Assembly: GCA_902773365.1 (NCBI GenBank)
Contig: CACYEG010000105.1
Span: 1 to 13,769 of the forward strand
From: an uncultured Erysipelotrichaceae bacterium
GTDB taxonomy: Bacteria; Bacillota_I; Bacilli_A; RF39; UBA660
Direction: 5' to 3'
Length of the DNA stretch: 13,769 nt
Part shown: positions 7,564-12,455 of the stretch, piece by piece
Position numbering within the stretch: the stretch's first letter is position 1
Layout of the letters: every line of letters begins with the position of its first letter
Program-made: the position numbers and the translations under genes
The notes under the pieces: generated by a model
What the model was told of the DNA's origin: nothing
Database searches by the model: none
Seen by the model: the letters and a program-made list of their open reading frames with translations, nothing else

Positions 7564-7752
7564 ATGTATTATTACGGTTATAATAATGGATATGGATCTA
7601 ACTATCAGGCTCCATATTGTAATAATGGTTTTGTTGGATATACTCAAGGAGGCTTTGGTTTTGGAGCAGCTCTTTGGATAGTATTATTCATTTTACTTGT
7701 CATAATAATTGGCGCAGGTTGGTCTTTTGGTGGAAATAATCAAAGACGATAA
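7564..7752 (+). CDS. YjcZ-like sporulation membrane peptide
   Basis: 62 aa with a textbook SD, TAGGAGGT, five bases before ATG 7564. The N-terminal 35 residues are low-complexity, rich in tyrosine, glycine and asparagine (YYYGYNNGYGSNY). A single membrane segment follows (about residues 36-53, ALWIVLFILLVIIIGAGW), then a short polar tail ending QRR. This layout, and a G-F-x-x-x-L-x-x-VLFILL-type helix, matches the YjcZ family of small sporulation proteins known mainly from Bacillales; their function is poorly defined. It stands alone between the divergent tyrS promoter and its own terminator. A CATAAAAT at 7532-7539 could be a sporulation-type -10 (SigE/SigG/SigK), but no convincing -35 was found. 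Confidence 0.75.
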   Translation: MYYYGYNNGYGSNYQAPYCNNGFVGYTQGGFGFGAALWIVLFILLVIIIGAGWSFGGNNQRR

Positions 7753-7776
7753 AAGTGATGAATTCATCACTTTTTT
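7751..7776 (+). terminator. Terminator of the yjcZ-like gene
   Basis: A perfect 24-base palindrome, AAAAGTGATGAA with TTCATCACTTTT, overlaps the stop codon and runs into TTTTTT. The hairpin is symmetrical, so weak termination from the other strand is possible too. Confidence 0.9.
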
Positions 7777-7788
7777 ATTGCACGGTTT

Positions 7789-7841
7789 AACTTAGTAATA
7801 AGTTCAATATGTTAGATTAACTAATCGAGAACATTTAGTTA
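7789..7841 (+). other. Two hairpins in the leader region of the 31-aa gene
   Basis: AACTTA (7789-7794) pairs with TAAGTT (7799-7804) around a GTAA tetraloop. TAACTAA (7818-7824) pairs with TTAGTTA (7835-7841) around a 10-nt loop. Neither is followed by a T-run, so they are not terminators. If transcribed, they would extend the structured leader upstream of the SD-sequestering hairpin. In such AT-rich DNA, short stems can arise by chance. I found no convincing promoter here, although TTAACT (7787-7792) and TATGTT (7808-7813) lie 15 nt apart. Confidence 0.35.
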
Positions 7842-7850
7842 TTGGGTGTC

Positions 7851-7877
7851 TACCTCTATCCTAATAGGAAGGAGGTA
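7851..7877 (+). promoter_or_regulatory. SD-sequestering hairpin before the 31-aa peptide gene
   Basis: TACCTCT (7851-7857) pairs with GGAGGTA (7871-7877, including one T-G wobble). Then there is a single A-A mismatch (7858/7870), and TCCT (7859-7862) pairs with AGGA (7866-7869) over a 3-nt loop. The whole SD (AAGGAGGT, 7869-7876) is buried in the stem. There is no T-run, so it is not a terminator. It should hold translation low unless opened by heat, a processing event or a trans-acting RNA or protein. This arrangement is known from type I toxin mRNAs and RNA thermometers. Confidence 0.75.
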
Positions 7878-7879
7878 AT

Positions 7880-7975
7880 ATGGTGAAAAAGCGTGAATAC
7901 GTTTGTAGGATTTTAATCTTACTTGCCATAATTTTATTCCTTCTATTAATGATTATAGTTGTAATAAAAAAATGA
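7880..7975 (+). CDS. 31-aa hydrophobic membrane peptide, type I toxin-like candidate
   Basis: A short reading frame not usually annotated. The basic head MVKKREYVCR is followed by an uninterrupted hydrophobic run of about 19 residues (ILILLAIILFLLLMIIVVI), then KK and a TGA stop. The near-consensus SD AAGGAGGT lies 3 bases before ATG 7880. A GTG at 7883 has the better spacing, so the peptide may be 30 aa. The peptide would span the membrane once with lysine-rich ends, as many type I toxins and small sporulation membrane peptides do. The SD is sequestered in hairpin 7851-7877, and an independent terminator follows at 8014-8054. I know no family with exactly this sequence; function is unassigned. 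Confidence 0.6.
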   Translation: MVKKREYVCRILILLAIILFLLLMIIVVIKK

Positions 7976-8001
7976 CACTTAAGCCATAAGGCTTAAATGT
8001 C
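7966..8001 (-). terminator. Terminator of the lspA-rluD operon, overlapping the 31-aa gene
   Basis: On the minus strand, GACATTTAAGCC (8001-7990) pairs with GGCTTAAGTGTC (7985-7974) around a 4-nt loop, a 12-bp stem with one wobble, followed by A and seven T. The T-run is the complement of the lysine codons at the end of the 31-aa gene. On the plus strand the wobble becomes an A-C mismatch, so the hairpin is tuned to the minus strand. Confidence 0.85.
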
Positions 8002-8013
8002 CATCCAATTTTT

Positions 8014-8054
8014 GGGTAGGCATTCGGCTTATCGAACTGAATGTTCCCTTTTTT
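8014..8054 (+). terminator. Terminator of the 31-aa peptide gene
   Basis: GGG (8014-8016), a 2-nt bulge, then GGCATTCGG (8019-8027) pairs with CTGAATGTT and CCC (8037-8048) around a 9-nt loop, with some G-U pairs, followed by six T. Its presence about 40 bases after the stop supports transcription of the 31-aa gene as its own unit, convergent with rluD. Confidence 0.8.
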
Positions 8055-8114
8055 ATTATATTCAGGATTCCCCTGACAAATACAATATAACACATTCAAA
8101 CTAAATAATCCAGT

Positions 8115-9014
8115 CTACTTAGTTTCTTCTAGTGTATTTAGAAAGTCATTAAATTCATCAGGTAATTCACTTTCAAAATACATATTTTCATGTGTAATTG
8201 GATGAGTAAATTCTAAACTTTTGGCATGTAGGAATTGACCAAAAGGAGTAGTTTTATCATTCGTATAAACTGGATCGTTATATACTGGATATCCAATATA
8301 TTTAGCATGTACTCTTATCTGATGAGTTCTACCTGTTTCAAGTCTAAACTCAACTAATGTATATCCTTTAAACCTTTTTAGCACTTTCATATGAGAGACG
8401 GCTTCCTTAGAGTTTTCTTTAGTAACACACATCTTCTTTCTATCATGTTTATCTCTGCCTATTGGAGCATCTATTGTTGCACTAGAGGACGGTACTTCGC
8501 CTTTTAATAGTGCGACATATACTCTTTTAATAGTTTTATTTTTAAATCCATCTGATAGTATTTCGTGTACTTTATCTGTTTTAGCGATCAATAATACTCC
8601 GCTTGTATCTTTATCTATTCTGTGTACTATTCCAGGTCTAAATTCACCATTTATCTTCGACAATGACTTAGTATGTCCAAGTATTGCATTTACTAATGTG
8701 TGATTAGCATTCCCTGCTCCTGGATGAACTACCATACCAGATGGCTTATTGACGACCATAAGATAATCATCTTCATAAAGTATTTCGATATCTATGTTTT
8801 CACCTACTAAATCGGTAGATGACTCATAGTCATCAGGCAAGTCGATTTCCATCCCATTTTCTATTTTAAAACTGGATCTTTCTAATTTTCTATCTACTAG
8901 TATTAGCCCCTCTTCTATCATTTGTTCGATCTTATTTCTCGAGTATTCTGTATGAGTGCTTAAATACTTATCTAGTCTTTCTTTTTCTTCTAATTCACTT
9001 ACTACTATTTTCAC
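8115..9014 (-). CDS. rluD: RluD-family 23S rRNA pseudouridine synthase
   Basis: 299 aa if started at GTG 9014, which has SD AGAGGTG about ten bases upstream. A longer frame from GTG 9038 has no SD and would add eight residues. An N-terminal S4 RNA-binding domain (about residues 10-60, ERLDKYLSTHTEYSRNKIEQ) is followed by the pseudouridine synthase domain. The catalytic motif GIVHRIDKDTSG carries the aspartate at about position 134. LETGRTHQIRVH is the second family signature. It isomerises uridines in large-subunit rRNA; the exact target site within the RluA/RluD/YlyB group cannot be fixed from sequence alone. It overlaps the lspA 3' end by 20 bases, the same gene pair as in many Firmicutes. 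Confidence 0.93.
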   Translation of the reverse strand: MKIVVSELEEKERLDKYLSTHTEYSRNKIEQMIEEGLILVDRKLERSSFKIENGMEIDLPDDYESSTDLVGENIDIEILYEDDYLMVVNKPSGMVVHPGAGNANHTLVNAILGHTKSLSKINGEFRPGIVHRIDKDTSGVLLIAKTDKVHEILSDGFKNKTIKRVYVALLKGEVPSSSATIDAPIGRDKHDRKKMCVTKENSKEAVSHMKVLKRFKGYTLVEFRLETGRTHQIRVHAKYIGYPVYNDPVYTNDKTTPFGQFLHAKSLEFTHPITHENMYFESELPDEFNDFLNTLEETK

Positions 9015-9465
9015 TTTTATCGTCACCTCTAAATACACAAATCGCTAAAAGTATTACTCCTATAACTATCAGTGAGTCTGCTATATTGAATACTGGGAAA
9101 TTATAACCAAATATATCGAATTTTAAAAAGTCTCGTACTTCTTTAAGGAATAACCTATCTATTAGATTTCCAAATATTCCACCTAATAATAAACTAAAAG
9201 AAATATTCCCAAGGCGCGTCTTTTTAAATTCATTCATATACTTTAATAAAATTATGATTGCAATTATACTAACTCCAATTAAAAGAATCGTTTTACCCTC
9301 TAATATACTAAATGCCGCCCCAGTATTATTTACTCTTGTCAAATAGAAAAAGTTCGGTATTACTGTGATTACTTCGTTTATAGTCAAAAAAGTGCTTATT
9401 AGTATTTTAGATACTTGGTCTACCGCTAAAAAAATAATTGTCATAATTAATATTTTTTTGTTCAT
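8995..9465 (-). CDS. lspA: Lipoprotein signal peptidase (signal peptidase II)
   Basis: 156 aa, typical length. It cleaves the signal peptide of prolipoproteins after lipid attachment. Four membrane segments are evident. The conserved blocks are AVDQVSK (about 14-20), RVNNTGAAFS (about 44-53), GGIFGNLIDRL with the first catalytic aspartate near D103, and VFNIADSLIVIG with the second near D130. ATG 9465 was chosen over the upstream in-frame TTG because it has SD AGGTG five bases before it. It overlaps rluD by 20 bases. The last residues (GDDKSENSSK) form a charged cytoplasmic tail. Confidence 0.96.
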   Translation of the reverse strand: MNKKILIMTIIFLAVDQVSKILISTFLTINEVITVIPNFFYLTRVNNTGAAFSILEGKTILLIGVSIIAIIILLKYMNEFKKTRLGNISFSLLLGGIFGNLIDRLFLKEVRDFLKFDIFGYNFPVFNIADSLIVIGVILLAICVFRGDDKSENSSK

Positions 9466-9482
9466 CAAAACACCTAAAAAAA

Positions 9483-9511
9483 ATTATACTATCATTTTTT
9501 CAAATCGACAA
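9483..9511 (-). promoter_or_regulatory. Possible promoter of lspA-rluD
   Basis: On the minus strand, TTGTCG (9511-9506, 4 of 6) and TATAAT (9488-9483, 6 of 6) are 17 nt apart. The -35 lies in the last codons of ylmC. The predicted start near 9476 leaves a leader of about ten bases to the lspA ATG. It would uncouple lspA-rluD from the sporulation block upstream. Confidence 0.55.
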
Positions 9512-9722
9512 GTATAACATCGGAACCAAATTTTACTATTTGGTCGAATTTAATGCTAGTTTCACTTGTAAATGATGTGTATCTTTTAAGTATCTTGGTT
9601 GGTTCGATTACTAAATACATTATTTCTCCGGTTTCACTTACCACTATATCGGAGATTCTCCCCATTCTCTTTCCATCAGTGATATTGACTATGTCTTTTG
9701 CTTGTAAATCACTCATTTTCAT
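9492..9722 (-). CDS. ylmC: YlmC/YmxH-family PRC-barrel sporulation-associated protein
   Basis: 76 aa. It matches the YlmC/YmxH family: MSDLQAKDIVNITDGKRMGR (about 3-22) is the characteristic LQ-KD-VN--DG-R-G pattern, followed by a single PRC-barrel fold (ISDIVVSETGEIMYLVIEP). The start ATG 9722 has SD AGGTGAT. It follows sigG by 21 bases, the same neighbourhood as in Bacillus and Clostridium genomes. The molecular role in those organisms is not established; the link to sporulation comes from gene context and family naming. No membrane segment is visible. Confidence 0.9.
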   Translation of the reverse strand: MKMSDLQAKDIVNITDGKRMGRISDIVVSETGEIMYLVIEPTKILKRYTSFTSETSIKFDQIVKFGSDVILVDLKK

Positions 9723-9743
9723 TTTATCACCTAATAAAATATA

Positions 9744-10520
9744 TTATTCCAACAATCTTTTCATGTTCCTAATAGCGCTTTTTTCTAGTCTTGATATTTG
9801 TGCTTGACTGACTTTTAAGTCACTGGCAATTTCACTTTGTGTCTTTCCATATATATATCGTGCTACTAATATATCTCTTTCTCTTTTCTTTATTTTCTTT
9901 AAAGCTTCATTTAATGCAATCACCATATCTTTATCAACTCTCTTATCTTTAGTATCACTTATTTGATCTAACAAATATATGGTATCACCACCATCATTGT
10001 ATATTGGCTCATAAATACTTACTGGATCACACATCGAATCTAGTGCAAGTTTAATTTCATATGGCTCAATGTTTAAGTTCTTTGCTATTACATCTGTAGT
10101 TGGTTCATATCCATAGATAATAGAGAACTCTTCTTTAAACTTGATTATTCTAAACGCTAAATCGCGTATACTTCTTGCTATTCTAATACTGCTTGTGGAT
10201 CTAATCAGTCTTTTTACTTCACCTAAAATAAGTGGAACAGCATAAGTTGAAAACATGACGCCATATGACAAGTCAAAATTGTCTACTGCTTTTATTAATC
10301 CGATGCATCCAACTTGAAATAAGTCATTCATATCCAGTGCCTTGTATCTGAATTTTGAAATAATGCTTAAAACTAATTTGAGGTTTCCACTAATTAATTC
10401 TTCCTTAGCGGTTTTATCACCTTTTTTTATACGTTCAAACAATTTATTCATTTCATTATTTGATAAAACTTGTATATTATTAGTATCAATTCCTGTTATA
10501 TCAACTTTAAACTTACTCAA
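9744..10520 (-). CDS. sigG: Late forespore sigma factor SigG
   Basis: 258 aa, sigma-70 family. It aligns by eye along its whole length with Bacillus SigG, beginning SKFKVDITGIDT, then GNLKLVLSIISKF, DLFQVGCIGLIKAVDNFDLS (region 2), the conserved DPVSIYEPIYNDGGD linker, and the region 4 helix-turn-helix SQAQISRLEKSAIRNMKR at the end. It directs late forespore genes after engulfment. The start codon is TTG (10520-10518). It is supported by SD AAGGGGG seven bases upstream and by the position of the SigG N-terminus, with no suitable ATG. The SD is occluded by a hairpin (10528-10551). It lies directly after sigE in the conserved spoIIGA-sigE-sigG order. Confidence 0.96.
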   Translation of the reverse strand: MSKFKVDITGIDTNNIQVLSNNEMNKLFERIKKGDKTAKEELISGNLKLVLSIISKFRYKALDMNDLFQVGCIGLIKAVDNFDLSYGVMFSTYAVPLILGEVKRLIRSTSSIRIARSIRDLAFRIIKFKEEFSIIYGYEPTTDVIAKNLNIEPYEIKLALDSMCDPVSIYEPIYNDGGDTIYLLDQISDTKDKRVDKDMVIALNEALKKIKKRERDILVARYIYGKTQSEIASDLKVSQAQISRLEKSAIRNMKRLLE

Positions 10521-10527
10521 AATAAAA

Positions 10528-10551
10528 CCCCCTTACATATTAGTAATGGGG
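10528..10551 (-). promoter_or_regulatory. Hairpin occluding the sigG SD (or weak terminator)
   Basis: On the minus strand, CCCC and TTAC (10551-10543) pair with GTAA and GGGG (10536-10528), with one A-G mismatch and a 6-nt loop. The paired right arm is the sigG SD, AAGGGGG. A following TTTTATTTT makes a weak sigE-sigG terminator also possible. Either reading would reduce SigG made from sigE read-through transcripts. Low translation of sigG through mRNA structure and a non-ATG start is described in B. subtilis. Confidence 0.55.
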
Positions 10552-10578
10552 CATTTTAGTTCTTTTAAACGACTTATT

Positions 10579-11268
10579 TTACGTTTTCATGACACTTTTT
10601 AATTTTTTTATCACTTTCTTTTCAATTCTAGAAATATACGATTGACTTATGCCTAACATATTAGCTACTTCTTTTTGAGTATATTCTTCTTTATTATTTA
10701 AACCATACCTTAATTCCATGATTTCTCTATCGCGTTTTGGCAATTCTAACAGTCTTGTCATCAGTTCTGTTTTATCAAATTTGAGTTGAGTTTCTTCGTG
10801 GACTACTTCTTCTGGTGTACCCATTATATCTTCGAGGTGCAATTCATTTCCTTCAGCATCATAGCTTAGTGCATCTTCAAAACTCACCTCGGCCTTTCTA
10901 TTTTTATTTTTCCTTATAAACATCAAGATTTCATTGTTAATACATCTCGAGGCGTAAGTGGCCAACTTTATATTCTTATCAATTTTATAAGTCATTATGC
11001 CTTTAATTAAGCCAAGAGATCCGATACTTACTAAATCTTCCAAGTCGTAACCTGTTCCATCGAACTTCTTGGCTAAAAATACTACCAATCTGAGGTTGTG
11101 TTCAATCAAAGTATTTCTAGCATCTATATCACCTTGTTTACACTTTATTAATTGTTCTAGTTCTTCTTCGCTACTTAAAGGCGGCGGCAATGCATCTGTA
11201 CTTCCGACGAAAAAGCAATCGTTGTACTTTTCTTTCAGCCATTTTATCAGCTTCTTTAGTATTTTCAT
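10579..11268 (-). CDS. sigE: Mother-cell sigma factor SigE, pro-protein
   Basis: 229 aa, sigma-70 family. The N-terminus is a short, basic pro-sequence (about residues 1-19) before FVGSTDALPPPLS. In B. subtilis the equivalent site, YYIGGSEALPPP, is where SpoIIGA cuts, so cleavage here is inferred between F19 and F20. The mature part has NLRLVVFLAKKFDGTGYDLEDLVSIGSLGLIKG (region 2), LATYASRCINNEILMF, and the region 4 helix-turn-helix GISQSYISRIEKKVIKKL. It directs early mother-cell genes. The ATG overlaps the spoIIGA stop (ATGA, 11265-11268), with SD TTGGAG inside the spoIIGA end, so the two are translationally coupled. sigG follows. Confidence 0.96.
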   Translation of the reverse strand: MKILKKLIKWLKEKYNDCFFVGSTDALPPPLSSEEELEQLIKCKQGDIDARNTLIEHNLRLVVFLAKKFDGTGYDLEDLVSIGSLGLIKGIMTYKIDKNIKLATYASRCINNEILMFIRKNKNRKAEVSFEDALSYDAEGNELHLEDIMGTPEEVVHEETQLKFDKTELMTRLLELPKRDREIMELRYGLNNKEEYTQKEVANMLGISQSYISRIEKKVIKKLKSVMKT

Positions 11269-12017
11269 AAGTTCTCCAATCTAGAGTTTAATAAAACCGT
11301 ACACCCGTCTATGTTAAATGATTTATCACTCAAACCTATTAGTACATTTTCATAACTTTTCCCACCAATCAGTAAGAGATCAGGTTTAAAGCAATTTAAA
11401 ATTCCATGGTGATTCAAAGCACAAAAAGGAACAGGAATAATTTTGAGTCTATGTAGAGAAATATATTCTTTTTCGACTAATATTATCGGACTATTGCTAT
11501 AAGGACTTACTAGTTTATTTCCACTATCTAAAAAACCAGTGCCACTATAGTGATATTTTCCATAGTCAATTTCAACAATATACCTGTTTTTATAATCGCG
11601 TTTAAAATTAGTAATGCTTTTATAATAAAAATACAAGAAAGTAAGTCCTGATAGCAAAAGAAAGATATAACGGTAAGAATATTCTCTATTAATTTTGAAT
11701 TCATTATATAGGTACGTCATGAAGCCACCTAAAATAATACCAGTTAAATATAAATATATGGTATTAAAAAGTGTATACTTTTTATCTTTATATCCAAATG
11801 CTATAATACACATTGCAATACTAAGTACTATTTTAAAAATAATGTTTCCAATACTGGATAATTTTATAAATAGGATTATTAGTGAAGACTCCCCTACAAC
11901 TGATCCTAAAATGAGTCTTTTAATCTTAGTATTTCTTTTTAAAAGCAAATCTACAGTATTTAAAAGTGTAAAGTCAAATATAAAATTTATTAATATCACT
12001 ATGTCGATATAAACCAT
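11265..12017 (-). CDS. spoIIGA: Pro-SigE processing protease SpoIIGA
   Basis: 250 aa, shorter than the roughly 300 aa of B. subtilis SpoIIGA. The N-terminal half has several membrane segments, starting YIDIVILINFIFDFTLLNTV and including ILGGFMTYLY. The C-terminal half is the aspartic-protease-like domain, with GTGFLDSGNKL (159-169) carrying the catalytic D164 in the DSGN motif. IPVPFCALNHHG and KPDLLLIGG match conserved family segments. It cleaves the SigE pro-sequence at the sporulation septum after a forespore signal; the usual signal protein SpoIIR is not in the window. The start ATG 12017 has SD GGTGAA eight bases away. It lies just after the rimM-trmD operon terminator, not after ftsZ as in B. 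subtilis. Confidence 0.93.
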   Translation of the reverse strand: MVYIDIVILINFIFDFTLLNTVDLLLKRNTKIKRLILGSVVGESSLIILFIKLSSIGNIIFKIVLSIAMCIIAFGYKDKKYTLFNTIYLYLTGIILGGFMTYLYNEFKINREYSYRYIFLLLSGLTFLYFYYKSITNFKRDYKNRYIVEIDYGKYHYSGTGFLDSGNKLVSPYSNSPIILVEKEYISLHRLKIIPVPFCALNHHGILNCFKPDLLLIGGKSYENVLIGLSDKSFNIDGCTVLLNSRLENL

Positions 12018-12034
12018 TTAAATTCACCATGATA

Positions 12035-12076
12035 ATTATAAAAAAAAGTAACATATAAATATGTCACATCATGTCA
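12035..12076 (-). promoter_or_regulatory. Possible Spo0A-type spoIIGA promoter
   Basis: On the minus strand, GTGACA (12067-12062, 5 of 6 to TTGACA) is followed after 21 nt by a perfect TATAAT (12040-12035). Two direct repeats, TGACAT, start at 12076 and 12066, exactly one helical turn (10 bp) apart. In B. subtilis the spoIIG promoter has an over-long 22-bp spacer and tandem Spo0A boxes (consensus TTCGACA) over the -35. The repeats here match that box at only 4 and 5 of 7 bases. The elements overlap a terminator hairpin, so the call is tentative. Confidence 0.4.
12040..12067 (-). terminator. Terminator of the rimM-trmD-125-aa operon
   Basis: On the minus strand, GTGACATA (12067-12060) pairs with TATGTTAC (12055-12048), an 8-bp stem with one G-U pair and a TTTA loop, followed by eight T. 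It separates the ribosome/tRNA operon from spoIIGA. Confidence 0.85.
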
Positions 12077-12451
12077 TCTGACTCTTGATTTTTTATTTTC
12101 TTTTCTAGGAATTTTTTTTTCAATTTCTTCTAGTCTTGTTAAATATGCGCTAGCGCGAGTTTTACCAATAAAAGGGAAGTATTTTTCTAAAAGCAATACT
12201 CTTAATGTTTCTATTCTTATTTCAAGCTCACTCACTTTCGAGCTATCTTCGTCATCATCGTCTAGGTTAACTAGTGCAATCATTATATTTTTAAAAGACG
12301 TATTAATTTTCTTAACCAATATATCTTTTATTAAATTTATCTCATACATAGTTATATTTAGTTTTCCTCTAAAGCTATACCCATTAGCAAAAACGGCTTT
12401 CTTCTTTAATTTAAATATCTTATCACTTTTAGAAATAACATAATTTTCCAT
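12074..12451 (-). CDS. Hypothetical protein, 125 aa
   Basis: I do not recognise this protein. It starts at ATG 12451, 4 bases after the trmD stop, and its SD GGAAGTGA overlaps the trmD end, so translation is coupled. The N-terminus is lysine-rich (SDKIFKLKKKAVFANGY). The middle holds a small helical segment (YEINLIKDILVKKINTSF) and an acidic patch, DDDDED (about 64-69). The C-terminus is helical and charged (ELEIRIETLRVLLLEKYFPF, ending KKSRVR). There is no signal peptide or membrane segment, and it is probably cytoplasmic. The basic ends and its position after trmD, where rplS normally stands, hint at a link to RNA or ribosomes, but that is only inference from context. Confidence 0.7.
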   Translation of the reverse strand: MENYVISKSDKIFKLKKKAVFANGYSFRGKLNITMYEINLIKDILVKKINTSFKNIMIALVNLDDDDEDSSKVSELEIRIETLRVLLLEKYFPFIGKTRASAYLTRLEEIEKKIPRKENKKSRVR

Positions 12452-12455
12452 AATA

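Noticed and set aside
9015..9038. Longer rluD start at GTG 9038
   Set aside because: There is no SD upstream and it would increase the overlap with lspA; GTG 9014 has SD AGAGGTG.
10552..10578. SigF-type promoter of sigG
   Set aside because: GTTTA on the minus strand fits a -35, but the bases 15 nt downstream (CCCATTACTA) lack the GG expected in a SigF -10, so no call was made.
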